A DNA stretch of 64,000 bases from positions 868,001 to 932,000 of the forward strand of contig JACJYO010000003.1 of the NCBI GenBank assembly GCA_020636075.1. Direction: 5' to 3'. Within the stretch, counting starts at the first letter, position 1. Every line of letters begins with the position of its first letter. This stretch comes from Lewinellaceae bacterium (GTDB lineage: Bacteria; Bacteroidota; Bacteroidia; Chitinophagales; Saprospiraceae). Shown one piece after another: positions 43,867-53,079 of the stretch. Under the pieces are notes generated by a model, which was not told where the DNA came from, did no database searches, and saw only the letters and a program-made list of their open reading frames with translations. The translations under genes were made by a program, and so were the position numbers.

Positions 43867-45538
43867 GACGGGCACTTGTGTTTTGTTCTACCAGATCCCC
43901 CCAACTACAATATTGGGCATACAGCCGATCGTACACTGCCGCTCGTTCAGCGTCGGGATAGTAGGTAGCATCGAAGCCAGACCCCATGCGCGACATTGCT
44001 TCAGAAACTGTTGCATAAACACCGGCTGCCGTGGCTGCAAACATGGCTGCGCCCAAAGCACAGGTCTGTTCCGAACGTGCAATTTTGATCGGGCGGTTCA
44101 ACACATCGGCCATGGTTTGCATAATGAACGGCGCCTTTTTGGCTACTCCGCCCAAGCCAATAATTCCCTGAATGGGGATGCCTTCTTGCTGAAAACGATC
44201 TACAATTTTGCGGGCGCCAAAGCATGTGGCCTCCACTAAGGCCCGGAAAATAACCGGCGCATCGCTACCCAAATTCAACCCGAATATTGCCCCTTTCAGT
44301 GCCTGGTTGGCATCCGGCGTACGGCGACCGTTAAGCCAGTCAAGTGCGATTACACCGGATGCACCGGGCTCTACTTTTTCCGCAGCGCGGGTCAGCTCCG
44401 GAATAATGCGCGCACTGGTTTCTTCGATCAGCTGCTGCTTGACCGATGGATCGAGCAGTGTACTTTTGCCAACAACTTCGTCGAGCGTCCAGGCCAGTAT
44501 ATTTTTAAACCAGGCGTACACGTCGCCAAAAGCCGATTGCCCCGCTTCGAGACCCAGCATATCCGGGATGACAGACCCATTGACCTGACCACAAATGCCT
44601 GCAACCAGTTTTTCGTCGGCACCAGGCATCGGTGCAACCAGCATATCACAGGTGGAAGTGCCCATGACTTTACTAAGAAAATAGGGCTCGATTTGCCCAC
44701 CGACAGCACCCATGTGCGCGTCGAAAGCACCGACACTTACCGCAACGTTAGACGGCAGCCCAAGTTTGTGCGCCCATGCCTCGGACAAATAACCGGCCTG
44801 CTCCTCGGAGGTGTAGGTATGGCGGTAAAGCCGTTCCGTCAAGCCGTCGAGCAGTGGATCAAGTGTTTTAAAAAAGGCATTAGGAGGCAGACCGCCAAAT
44901 GCTTCGTGCCAAAGCGCCTTGTGCCCGGCAGCACACCGGCTGCGTTTCATTTGATGTACATCGGTGCCTCCGGTGAGCAGGAACGGGATCCAGTCGCAAT
45001 GTTCGACCCAGGAGTAGGCTGCCTCGCGTACCGCGGGATTGACGCGCAGGGTGCGCAGAATTTTTGCCCAAAACCACTCCGACGAATACACGCCACCGAC
45101 ATATTGGGAATAATCGATGTCGGACTCTTTGCAAAGCGTATTGATTTCTGCGGCTTCATGGATCGCCGTATGGTCTTTCCAAAGAATGAACATGGCATCA
45201 GGCTCGGTTTCAAAGCCGGGCAACAAGGCGAGCGGAGTGCCGGTTTTGTCCACAGCCACGGGCGTTGAACCGGTAGTGTCTACGGCCATGCCGACCACCT
45301 GACTCGAAGTGCCCGGAGGCGCCGCAGCCAGCGCATCTTTCACGGATTGTTCCAGCCCCTCGATATAGTCCAGCGGATGTTGGCGGAACTGATTAGCGGC
45401 TGGTCGACAAAATTGCCCTGCCTGCCAACGCGAATAGTAGTGTACGGCACTACCCATTTCCTGGCCATTTTCAGCATCAACCACAACGGACCGGACACTA
45501 TCGGTGCCGTAGTCTATCCCAATGACAAATTTTTTCAT
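43844..45538 (-). CDS. araB: Ribulokinase
   Basis: 564 residues from the ATG at 45538. FGGY kinase fold: IGIDYGTDSVRSVVVD phosphate loop at the N-terminus, DTTGSTPVAVD, catalytic-type Asp in GAFDAHMGAVGG, and GLGGVAKKAPFIMQTMADVLNRPI in the C-terminal lobe. Length fits AraB rather than the shorter xylulokinases. First gene of the operon araB-araD-symporter-galM. No arabinose isomerase gene (araA) lies on either side. Confidence 0.93.
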   Translation of the reverse strand: MKKFVIGIDYGTDSVRSVVVDAENGQEMGSAVHYYSRWQAGQFCRPAANQFRQHPLDYIEGLEQSVKDALAAAPPGTSSQVVGMAVDTTGSTPVAVDKTGTPLALLPGFETEPDAMFILWKDHTAIHEAAEINTLCKESDIDYSQYVGGVYSSEWFWAKILRTLRVNPAVREAAYSWVEHCDWIPFLLTGGTDVHQMKRSRCAAGHKALWHEAFGGLPPNAFFKTLDPLLDGLTERLYRHTYTSEEQAGYLSEAWAHKLGLPSNVAVSVGAFDAHMGAVGGQIEPYFLSKVMGTSTCDMLVAPMPGADEKLVAGICGQVNGSVIPDMLGLEAGQSAFGDVYAWFKNILAWTLDEVVGKSTLLDPSVKQQLIEETSARIIPELTRAAEKVEPGASGVIALDWLNGRRTPDANQALKGAIFGLNLGSDAPVIFRALVEATCFGARKIVDRFQQEGIPIQGIIGLGGVAKKAPFIMQTMADVLNRPIKIARSEQTCALGAAMFAATAAGVYATVSEAMSRMGSGFDATYYPDAERAAVYDRLYAQYCSWGDLVEQNTSARHESISIA

Positions 45539-45684
45539 GTGCGTAAATATAATTTGCCATCCGCGCATGTTGGGATTAATATTTTAAATTGTCTGACGGG
45601 CTGTTGTTCAACAAGGATCTCCGGTTAAAAAGGCCTGATTTTTAAGTATTATCAACTCTCATTTTTTATCCATCGGGTAAATGC

Positions 45685-45722
45685 AAAGCGTCCGGCTCAG
45701 AAGGAGATGAGCCGGACGCTTT
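45685..45722. terminator. 15-bp-stem hairpin in the araB upstream gap
   Basis: AAAGCGTCCGGCTCA (45685-45699) pairs exactly with 45708-45722, 8-base loop. It sits between the VOC gene stop and araB start, both minus strand; weak T content follows, so terminator or palindromic element. The rest of this 303-bp gap shows a TATATTTA box close to araB and nothing coding. Confidence 0.65.
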
Positions 45723-45841
45723 GAAATTTGAACTGCCTTGAAAGCAGGGTGAAAACTGCGTTGCAGCAACGATAGCTAACACTGCTCAAACGGGCGTATT
45801 CACCGGTAGCATCGATTTTTATTTTGCGCAAAAGGCGCCAT

Positions 45842-46258
45842 CTAACCGCCTACCTCCCGGTTCAACATCCATCGGACGCCGTATTTATCGGTCAGCATAC
45901 CAAACACAGCGCCCCAGAAAGTTTCCTGCAAGGGCATAAGAACAGTACCGCCTTCCGCTAGCTTGTTGAAAATGCGCTCCTGTTCTGTCCCGTCCGTAAG
46001 ATTGATACTGAGTTGGACGACATTTCCGGTAACGGAAGGCTCCGTGGCATCCGGCATGGTATCCGAAGCCATGAAGTAAATGTCATCCGATTTAAACTCG
46101 GCATGCATGACGCGCTGTTTATGCGCATCGGCACTTTCCACCGGGCTGTCACCAAAGCGTTGCATCGATAGTATTTCTCCACCGAAACAACTTTTGTAAA
46201 AATTCAGGGCTTCCTCGCAGGTTCCCGGAAAACTGAAGTACACGTTCAATTTTTTCAT
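45842..46258 (-). CDS. VOC-superfamily protein (PhnB/glyoxalase-like)
   Basis: 138 residues from the ATG at 46258. Two beta-alpha-beta-beta-beta modules: LNVYFSFPGTCEEALNFYKSCFGGEIL and the later LSINLTDGTEQERIFNKLAEGGTVLMPLQETFWGAVFGMLTDKYGVRWMLN, matching the PhnB-like 3-demethylubiquinone-type VOC family. No catalytic activity can be assigned. Monocistronic. Confidence 0.85.
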   Translation of the reverse strand: MKKLNVYFSFPGTCEEALNFYKSCFGGEILSMQRFGDSPVESADAHKQRVMHAEFKSDDIYFMASDTMPDATEPSVTGNVVQLSINLTDGTEQERIFNKLAEGGTVLMPLQETFWGAVFGMLTDKYGVRWMLNREVGG

Positions 46259-46431
46259 TCGTACTGTTATATAATTTGATTTTAGTTGTTGCAAAGTAAA
46301 CGTAGAACACGTGTGGTTCGGTGGCAATGTCAGATCAAGCAGCAACTGCTGCAGGAGTGGGGTGGGGTCGAATGGATATGCTCAAAAGTATGGAAGGCCT
46401 GGCAGTATTCAGGCGTTCCAGCACAGCATAC

Positions 46432-46827
46432 TCAGGCAGCCCGGCGTGCGCGCGTCCGGGGAGTGGGCTGTGGAACCGGGTTGTTTGCCGGCCCGTGCTG
46501 GAACAGGTCCATCTGGCCATTTTGCGCAGCGAGGTCCAACAGCCGGACATATTTCAGCTTGTGTTTGCTGTTGGTGCGCAGTGCAATGAGTTTAGCCAGT
46601 TCGAGGGTGATAAAAAAGTCTTCCATGGGTTCTCCGGGCCGGGGGCGTTTGGCAAAATCACGCAAAGGTTGCGGGCGGCGGATGCCCTCCCGGAATTCAT
46701 ACAGGTCCTTTAGCCATTTTCGCACCTGCGTTCCATATTGTGCGGCCGGTAATTTTAGCGTCTGATACAGGTTGGAGACTGCGACTACTTTTGTGCCGTA
46801 TTTGCTTTCAAAGATTAGAAGGTCCAT
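46432..46827 (-). CDS. AntA/AntB-like antirepressor-type regulator
   Basis: 131 residues from the ATG at 46827. VSNLYQTLKLPAAQYGTQVRKWLKD followed by EDFFITLELAKLIALRTNS resembles the AntA/AntB domain of phage antirepressors, with a Pro/Arg-rich tail ending RTRARRAA. A 20-bp palindrome overlaps its own promoter, consistent with a DNA-binding regulator. No other phage gene lies nearby. Family call moderate. Confidence 0.55.
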   Translation of the reverse strand: MDLLIFESKYGTKVVAVSNLYQTLKLPAAQYGTQVRKWLKDLYEFREGIRRPQPLRDFAKRPRPGEPMEDFFITLELAKLIALRTNSKHKLKYVRLLDLAAQNGQMDLFQHGPANNPVPQPTPRTRARRAA

Positions 46828-46871
46828 AGCTAGTTTGTTGTTTACAACAGGTATTTGTTTTAAAAGCACTA

Positions 46872-46903
46872 CAAAACTAAACTATTTGTTTTTAAAAACA
46901 AAT
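46872..46903 (-). promoter_or_regulatory. Promoter with overlapping 20-bp palindromic operator candidate
   Basis: On the minus strand TTTG, 19-nt spacer, TAGTTTTG (46872-46879). The perfect palindrome ATTTGTTTTTAAAAACAAAT (46884-46903) covers the -33 TTTG and part of the spacer. The surrounding bases 46830-46975 are strongly AT-rich compared with the neighbourhood. Confidence 0.6.
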
Positions 46904-47116
46904 GTTTTTATTTTATTTTTTTATAAAACAAAAATGTTTGATTTTATTGACCTGATTAACAGCGACTTAGTTTGATTATAAGACGGAGGCTACTACCGTA
47001 TCATCCCTGTTTAACCGGTCAAGGCCCTGCATTTCCGATCTGTCAGGGTACATCCAACTTGCAGGAATTGAAATTGAAATGCGCACTTATCTTTACCCCG
47101 CTAAAGCGCATCCTGT

Positions 47117-48346
47117 ATGAGTTTATTCGACACTTTTGCTATCCTGATCGTCTTATCGGCTTCTTTCGCCTACATCAATTACCGCTTTATCAAGCTGCCC
47201 GCAGCGATCGGGCTGATGCTGATCGCCTTGCTGACCTCCATTGCCCTGGTGGCTTTGGGCCGGCTATATCCACCGGCGCTGGCTGATTTGACCACATTGA
47301 TGTCTGGCATTGATTTTTCCAAATTGCTGATGGAAGTGATGCTGGGCTTTATGCTGTTTGCCGGGGCCATCCACATCCGGCTGGAAGAGTTAAAAAAGGT
47401 AAAACTGGCCGTAATCCTGTTTTCCACCATTAGTGTGGTGCTGAGCACGTTCATCGTGGGTACCGGCGCTTATTACCTGTTGGGCTGGTTTGGGATGCCG
47501 ATGCCGTATTTATATTGCCTGTTGTTCGGTTCGCTGATCTCCCCGACCGACCCGATTGCGGTGCTGGGCATTTTGAAACAAGCGCGCATCGATAAGGCGC
47601 TCGAAATGAAAATTGCCGGCGAATCGCTTTTCAATGACGGGGTGGCCGTGGTGGTCTTCCTGACAATTCTGGAGGTTGCCATGCACCCCGAAGCGATGGA
47701 ATGGACCGATGTCGGAGTGCTGTTTTTGCGCGAAGCCGGCGGCGGGGTATTGCTTGGCCTGGGCGCCGGGTATGCGGGATTTTTACTGATGCGCAGCATT
47801 GACAATTATAAGGTGGAAGTACTGCTCACACTGGCTGTCGTTATGGGAGGTTATGCACTGGCCGACCGCCTGCATATTTCCGGACCGCTGGCTATGGTAG
47901 TGGCGGGTATTCTTATCGGAAACCACGGGAAGCGCTATGCGATGTCGGACCTCACGGCTGAATACGTGGACAAATTCTGGGAACTGCTCGATGAAACGCT
48001 GAACGCCATTTTATTTGTGCTCATCGGCCTCGAACTGGTAGTGCTGCACTGGTCCACAAACTATGTGATCCTTGGCCTCATTTCCATTGTACTCGTGCTG
48101 CTGGCGCGGTTCACTTCCGTATGGGTGCCGGCGCAAATTATCCGCTTGCGGGGCGATATGACGCGCCGAACGATCCTCATTCTGACCTGGGGCGGGTTGC
48201 GCGGCGGAATTTCAATTGCCCTGGCGCTGTCGCTTACCCCCGAACTCGGCAAGGACCTCTGGGTGACGCTAACCTATTTCGTCGTGGCCTTTTCCATTTT
48301 GGTTCAGGGCCTGACTGTTGGCCGGCTGGCCCGTGCGACGAGCTGA
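47117..48346 (+). CDS. Na+/H+ antiporter (CPA1/NhaP type)
   Basis: 409 residues, about 12-13 membrane helices. CPA1 signatures FGSLISPTDPIAVLGILK, ESLFNDGVAVVVF (ion-binding Asp) and WGGLRGGISIALALSL. The large cytoplasmic C-terminal domain of some homologues is absent. A TATCTTTA box at 47088-47095 is a near-consensus -7. DoxX follows 30 nt later. Confidence 0.9.
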   Translation: MSLFDTFAILIVLSASFAYINYRFIKLPAAIGLMLIALLTSIALVALGRLYPPALADLTTLMSGIDFSKLLMEVMLGFMLFAGAIHIRLEELKKVKLAVILFSTISVVLSTFIVGTGAYYLLGWFGMPMPYLYCLLFGSLISPTDPIAVLGILKQARIDKALEMKIAGESLFNDGVAVVVFLTILEVAMHPEAMEWTDVGVLFLREAGGGVLLGLGAGYAGFLLMRSIDNYKVEVLLTLAVVMGGYALADRLHISGPLAMVVAGILIGNHGKRYAMSDLTAEYVDKFWELLDETLNAILFVLIGLELVVLHWSTNYVILGLISIVLVLLARFTSVWVPAQIIRLRGDMTRRTILILTWGGLRGGISIALALSLTPELGKDLWVTLTYFVVAFSILVQGLTVGRLARATS

Positions 48347-48376
48347 TTTTTTTTAAAAAATTACCCGGTATACCCA

Positions 48377-48970
48377 ATGATGAGAACATTTCAAATCCTG
48401 CGAAATATCGCCTGCGTGTGTCTGGGTCTGATCTTTTTTACATCGGGCATGGCCAAACTGTATGCGGAACATGCTTTCCCTGGAATCATTGGCCCGGTGT
48501 GGCTGGAAGATGAATTGGCGAAATACGGTCTCGGGTTGTTCGCCCGCTTTGTGGCGACGGGACAGGTGCTGGTGGGTTTTCTGTTGCTCACCCTGCGTTT
48601 CAGTACCCTCGGCGCGGTGATGCTGGTGCCGATGGTGCTCAATATTTTGGTCGTGACAATTGCGCTGCAATGGCAGGGTACACCCTGGGTGCTGGCGTTT
48701 TTTCTGGCTTCCAATTTATTCGTGCTGGCTGTGGACTACCCGAAATTATTGCCACTGATTGGGTACAGGTCGGACACACCACCTACAGCTGTCCTGTTAT
48801 CCTGGCAAGGCAATTTGTTGTGGTTTTCCGGAATGGCGTTGGTGCTGGCGAGTATTCGAGTTTCGTATTTCAACGTGGAACTGGGCTGGCTGGGTTGCTT
48901 TCTGGGGCTGTGCATGGCCTGGGCGGGGAAGTTTGTGGACCGGCGGGTGGACCAACATAACCGGAAATAA
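48377..48970 (+). CDS. DoxX-like membrane protein
   Basis: 197 residues, five to six membrane helices. The N-terminus RIACVCLGLIFFTSGMAKLY-type text, with a helix then the SGMAKL motif, is typical of DoxX/SURF4-related proteins. Function unassigned in this context. Possible cotranscription with the antiporter. Confidence 0.75.
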   Translation: MMRTFQILRNIACVCLGLIFFTSGMAKLYAEHAFPGIIGPVWLEDELAKYGLGLFARFVATGQVLVGFLLLTLRFSTLGAVMLVPMVLNILVVTIALQWQGTPWVLAFFLASNLFVLAVDYPKLLPLIGYRSDTPPTAVLLSWQGNLLWFSGMALVLASIRVSYFNVELGWLGCFLGLCMAWAGKFVDRRVDQHNRK

Positions 48971-48978
48971 CACAGCGG

Positions 48979-49608
48979 TTATTCTGGATTCTCTTTAAAC
49001 GTAAAATCTCCCCAAAACCGAACAGTGCATCCGTGAAACGGGCCGGATATATTGCTGAGCAACAAAACATATTGCTCGCCTGCCTGCACTTCCAAAGGTT
49101 TTAGCCAATTATTGTCATCCGGGTCAGAACAGCCTGCATCTTCCGTGATATCCGTTTCATCATCAATAAGCCCCGTTGGGCCAAAACATGGACTGTCGGG
49201 ACCGGTCTCCTTACCACTTGGGCTTGAAGCCATGCACCGCACAACTTCTTTTTGGGCACAATCACCATGTTGAGGCAAACGGAACAATACAAAATCATAA
49301 TCGTCTTTGGTCGTGTCGGGCAAAATGGTAAACCGCAGTGTTCCGGGCTTGTCGATCGCAAAGCGCAACCAAGTAGAGTTAACTTCTGCCTGACCAAAGG
49401 TGTTTCCATTGAAAAAGCAGGGTATTGTGTTGGCTTCCTGATGATCGGTTCCAATACCACGTACGTTGACTACATGTAATTTGTACTGCCTTCCGACCCA
49501 ATAGGCCGAAGCACAATCAGCGTTCTGCTGCGCGGGTGTGTGCTTATAACTGCACAAAAAGCCGAGTAAAATGAATAACCCAGGAATAATGAGTGATGTC
49601 AGGCGCAT
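48979..49608 (-). CDS. Secreted Cys-rich protein with PPC-like domain
   Basis: 209 residues from the ATG at 49608, hydrophobic signal 1-22. The mature part has STWLRFAIDKPGTLRFTILPDTTKDDYDFVLFRLP, the pattern of beta-sandwich modules found at the N-terminus of Bacteroidota surface proteins, and eight Cys. It lacks a T9SS C-terminal domain. Convergent with the DoxX gene (8-bp gap). Function unknown. Confidence 0.7.
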   Translation of the reverse strand: MRLTSLIIPGLFILLGFLCSYKHTPAQQNADCASAYWVGRQYKLHVVNVRGIGTDHQEANTIPCFFNGNTFGQAEVNSTWLRFAIDKPGTLRFTILPDTTKDDYDFVLFRLPQHGDCAQKEVVRCMASSPSGKETGPDSPCFGPTGLIDDETDITEDAGCSDPDDNNWLKPLEVQAGEQYVLLLSNISGPFHGCTVRFWGDFTFKENPE

Positions 49609-49627
49609 ATGATTGACTTCATTTTTT

Positions 49628-49774
49628 CCCAGCCATGAATGGCTGGGCTGAGAATGCAACTGGGGAGAAATATAGACAATTGTTGCGCTCCGCTATGCGC
49701 TCCAACCAAGGTATCGAACAGGGATTCACAATATGGAATAGTCTATATTCTTCGCCCAGCCATTTATGGCTGGG
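49628..49774. repeat. Paired-hairpin inverted-repeat element, family G
   Basis: Two 20-base hairpins built on CCCAGCCAT...ATGGCTGGG (49628-49647 and 49755-49774), with an inner inverted pair GAATATAGAC-like (49667-49677 and 49741-49750). About 147 bp; fills the gap between the WG-repeat gene and the secreted protein gene. Confidence 0.85.
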
Positions 49775-49785
49775 AAAAAGGGGGC

Positions 49786-52700
49786 TCAATCCGAAAAATA
49801 CCGCCGCCCCAAATAATCAAAATACCCGTATTCCATTTCTTCCTTAAATACCCGGATCAACTGTTGTTTTGGCAGCAACTCCACAGTATCAAATTCAGGC
49901 GGTATAATTTCTTTGCCTTCCGCCAGATTTATCAACCCGGTTTTTTCATCTTGACTTATTCGAACCAGTTGCTCGTCGATGGGATCTACCCGCCCAATTT
50001 TCAGAGTGGTTTGAAAAAGTATCCGTCCGGTTTTATCGCAAAACATAAGGTCAGATTGGCCGTTGTCTTGGCTTTGTTGCCCAATCACAAGTTGCTGTTC
50101 GGGGTAAACATCGAAATCCAAGTTTTGCGCGAAGGGTACCAGCAACTTGCCCTGCCGGTCCACCAGTACAGCCGTGTTATAAAGCGGTACCAGTTCTACT
50201 TCCCAACCCGCTGCAATTGGTTTGAATGGCGGGTTCAGCCCGACCAATTCGGCGCCATCCTGTTTGTATCGCAACAAACGCCCGTCTTTTATGGCAAAAA
50301 TTGAGCTATCGCGCGAGCCGGAAAGGTAGGTACAGGCTTCAAGTAAAAATTTACCATCCGGGTTCAGCAGGCTGTGTTGGCCGGGTTGAGGATAGTCCTC
50401 CAGTTTCCTCAGGTTGTTTGACCACAGATTGATTTTTACCGGGTGTGCTGTTTTTTGTTGAAAAACAATACGCCCGCTTAGGGCATCCAGCATAAAATGT
50501 TCCCGCAAGCCGGATGCAGGATCAAACCGCCAGCCTTTGGCAAACGATAACCGGTCGTTCCAACATTCCAAATAGGCCTCTTCCAGATCCGGGGGGAGTA
50601 CCCAATTGCCGCTACGGTCGATGAAGCCCCAGCCGCCGCCAAATGCCTTGACCTGGATAAGCCGATGTTCCGGTCTGAACAGTTCGATTTTTTCAAACTG
50701 CGGCTGCACCACCCACTTCCCGCTCCGGTCGATCAGACCCAAGCGGTTGGCGGCGTCGCGGGCAGCAGCCTGGCCACCGGCAAATGCTTTTGCCCAGCTG
50801 AATTGCTGGCGAATGACAACCTGGAAATTTGTGTCCACAAAACCAAAGTTATTCTGGTCTACACAAGCTTCGCCGGCATGCACGCGGGCCAGGCCTTCCG
50901 AAAAAGGGTCGATGCTTGCAATATTGGTGAGCGTGCGTATCCTGCCCGTTTGTGGGTCGAGCAATTGCCTGTCGGTACTGTCGAAACGCGTTAACACGAT
51001 TTTGCCATATTGGAGGTAACAGTGTTTGTATTCAAACGGCACAATCTCCTTGCGGTCGGAAAGCCGGATAATGCCCTTTTTTTTATTTTTAGAAGCCACA
51101 ATGTAACCATCCCTCAGGTAGCTGTTTTCATAGGTTTGCGGGGGCAGCAGTGGTGTGCCGTCGGGCCGGGCGTAAAAACTTGTGCCGTTTTTGGAGGCGT
51201 CGATGCCGTAACAATTGGCGCAATCCAAATTTTCAATGGATGAAATATGATCGGCATCCAGCTTGGAGCGCAACAGCAGTTGGCCGTTTGGATTAAAAAA
51301 ATCCCAACCATCGCGGCGATGAAGCCTGACAAAAGGATAGTCCGGCCGCACCGAATTCGGCGGACATTCGAGGTAAACTACCGGCAAAATGACCTTGCCG
51401 TCAGGTGCGTAACTGCCCCACAAACCGTCCTTTTTCACCTTAATCGTCCCGAAAGCGCTGCCGTGATCGATCCGAACCTCGTCAAATTCGTCCCAAATGG
51501 GCAGGCGCCCAAGGGGGTCGAATAGTTGGGTTTTTCTATTAGAACCTGCCAGAATAAAAACCGAATCGCGGTACAGATTAACATAGTCGAACGCGCAGGG
51601 CACCACTTCTTCCAGGCGGTCATTGTACAGGCCTTGTTTACTGCCTTGATGGACTTCCAAAAAGTAGGTGGTGTCGCCGGAAACAGTCGTTCTGATTTGC
51701 TCACGGATTGGATACGTAAATTCAAAGGGCATTACGACGCGGTCGTTTGCGTCCAGCAGCACCTGTTTGCCTCCCAACGAGGCGATTCGGTTGGCCGTTT
51801 TGGCAAAATAAAAATCAGTAGGTGGGCCGTCCAAGCCGAGGTAGCCGGTTTGCCGGAAATGCCGGTCGTGTTCATACCAAAGGTTGTCGGCATGTTGCAT
51901 TAAAAAACCGTCGTGGTAGGGCTGGATCGCATAAACGTTTTCCAGTTCCAACAACACGGCGCCTTGCTTGTCAATAATTTTACTCCGGCCTTGCAAGTCC
52001 TCCACAATTGCCCAACCGTACCGGGTAAACCGGAATGCTTTTCGGTACACTTCAGGGGTTGCCCGGTTTCCCGTTCGGTCGAGGTAGTAAAACGGTCCAT
52101 CCGTTATCCGGACCAGCAACAGGCCCTGTGAAAAACAGTGGTCCACTTCCCCGATGTCGTCGAACGCTCTCAACACCGTATTTCCAGCGGATACAAACAG
52201 GTAGTTCAAAATTCCGAGTTCCGGGTCGTGCCGGCCTGCCAGGCTTACTTCATTGTCGGGTGGTGCTATAAAATCCCATTCAGGAGCAAAAGCCTCCGAG
52301 CCGTCTTTGCGGATATAGCCGAATTTGCCCGCGCGGTTCACGGGTAGATAATCCGGCTCCTGATCAGGCGGTGTGAATTGCCCGCCGGGTTCGTATTGCC
52401 ATACGTGCAGAACTACCGGGATTTCCCGTTCAGATTCCATCCAATAGCCCAGGCCGTAGTCGTCTTCCGATTCCTGGTCGGTCAGCCAATCGTAGCGAAA
52501 CGGGCATAATTGCTCCAAATCGCGGTTGAACAGGGCAACCCGAAAAAGCCGCATTTCATCGTTCATTGAATCGCAGCGGGCCAGCCAGAACAACTCGGGG
52601 TTAATTGGGACCAACACTGGTGGGACTAACGCGGTGGGTTCCAATACATAACTTCCATCGGCCTTTAGCCAGCCGTACCGCCCGTTTCGGCAAACGGTGG

Positions 52701-52950
52701 CTACTGACTTGTTCAGTTTGTATCGCCGCTCCCATTCATATCCCCAGAGATCGGTTAAGGCAATACTGTCGGACAGGGCGCCGGCTTTTGAAAATTGTGG
52801 TGGAATAATCAGTTTGCCCAAGCGGTCGGCGTATCCCCAGATATTGCCTTGCCGGTATGGAACCAACTCCGGTGGGGCTTGTGCGGTGAGTGGAGTGTTT
52901 TGGAAAAAACCAATGGCGAGGATCAGGTTAAAAAACAGGGGTGTTCGCAT
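49786..52950 (-). CDS. Secreted WG-repeat protein
   Basis: 1054 residues, signal peptide ending LTAQ. Many WG-type repeats are readable: GNIWGYADRLGKLIIPPQF, GRYGWLKADGSYVLEP, GKFGYIRKDGSEAFAPEWD, ANRLGLIDRSGKWVVQPQF, GGWGFIDRSGNWVLPPDLEEA, EKTGLINLAEGKEIIPPEFD. These beta-rich repeats of about 20-45 residues occur in large surface or periplasmic proteins; binding partners are unknown. It ends YFDYLGRRYFSD without a T9SS domain. Single gene. Confidence 0.88.
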   Translation of the reverse strand: MRTPLFFNLILAIGFFQNTPLTAQAPPELVPYRQGNIWGYADRLGKLIIPPQFSKAGALSDSIALTDLWGYEWERRYKLNKSVATVCRNGRYGWLKADGSYVLEPTALVPPVLVPINPELFWLARCDSMNDEMRLFRVALFNRDLEQLCPFRYDWLTDQESEDDYGLGYWMESEREIPVVLHVWQYEPGGQFTPPDQEPDYLPVNRAGKFGYIRKDGSEAFAPEWDFIAPPDNEVSLAGRHDPELGILNYLFVSAGNTVLRAFDDIGEVDHCFSQGLLLVRITDGPFYYLDRTGNRATPEVYRKAFRFTRYGWAIVEDLQGRSKIIDKQGAVLLELENVYAIQPYHDGFLMQHADNLWYEHDRHFRQTGYLGLDGPPTDFYFAKTANRIASLGGKQVLLDANDRVVMPFEFTYPIREQIRTTVSGDTTYFLEVHQGSKQGLYNDRLEEVVPCAFDYVNLYRDSVFILAGSNRKTQLFDPLGRLPIWDEFDEVRIDHGSAFGTIKVKKDGLWGSYAPDGKVILPVVYLECPPNSVRPDYPFVRLHRRDGWDFFNPNGQLLLRSKLDADHISSIENLDCANCYGIDASKNGTSFYARPDGTPLLPPQTYENSYLRDGYIVASKNKKKGIIRLSDRKEIVPFEYKHCYLQYGKIVLTRFDSTDRQLLDPQTGRIRTLTNIASIDPFSEGLARVHAGEACVDQNNFGFVDTNFQVVIRQQFSWAKAFAGGQAAARDAANRLGLIDRSGKWVVQPQFEKIELFRPEHRLIQVKAFGGGWGFIDRSGNWVLPPDLEEAYLECWNDRLSFAKGWRFDPASGLREHFMLDALSGRIVFQQKTAHPVKINLWSNNLRKLEDYPQPGQHSLLNPDGKFLLEACTYLSGSRDSSIFAIKDGRLLRYKQDGAELVGLNPPFKPIAAGWEVELVPLYNTAVLVDRQGKLLVPFAQNLDFDVYPEQQLVIGQQSQDNGQSDLMFCDKTGRILFQTTLKIGRVDPIDEQLVRISQDEKTGLINLAEGKEIIPPEFDTVELLPKQQLIRVFKEEMEYGYFDYLGRRYFSD

Positions 52951-53079
52951 AGGAATTCAGGTTTTAGTGGTGTGAGTTTTAGTGTGGCTATTTCTGCAAA
53001 TTTAAGAATTGTATAACGCTGCAACCTTCGGTTTTGGTGGCTGGTCAAACGTCCTATTTCATTAACAATACGGCTTATT

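Noticed and set aside
46972..47286. 104-codon open frame before the antiporter
   Set aside because: Mostly overlaps the antiporter 5' end in another frame and shows no domain-like text; the promoter-like box at 47088 lies within it.
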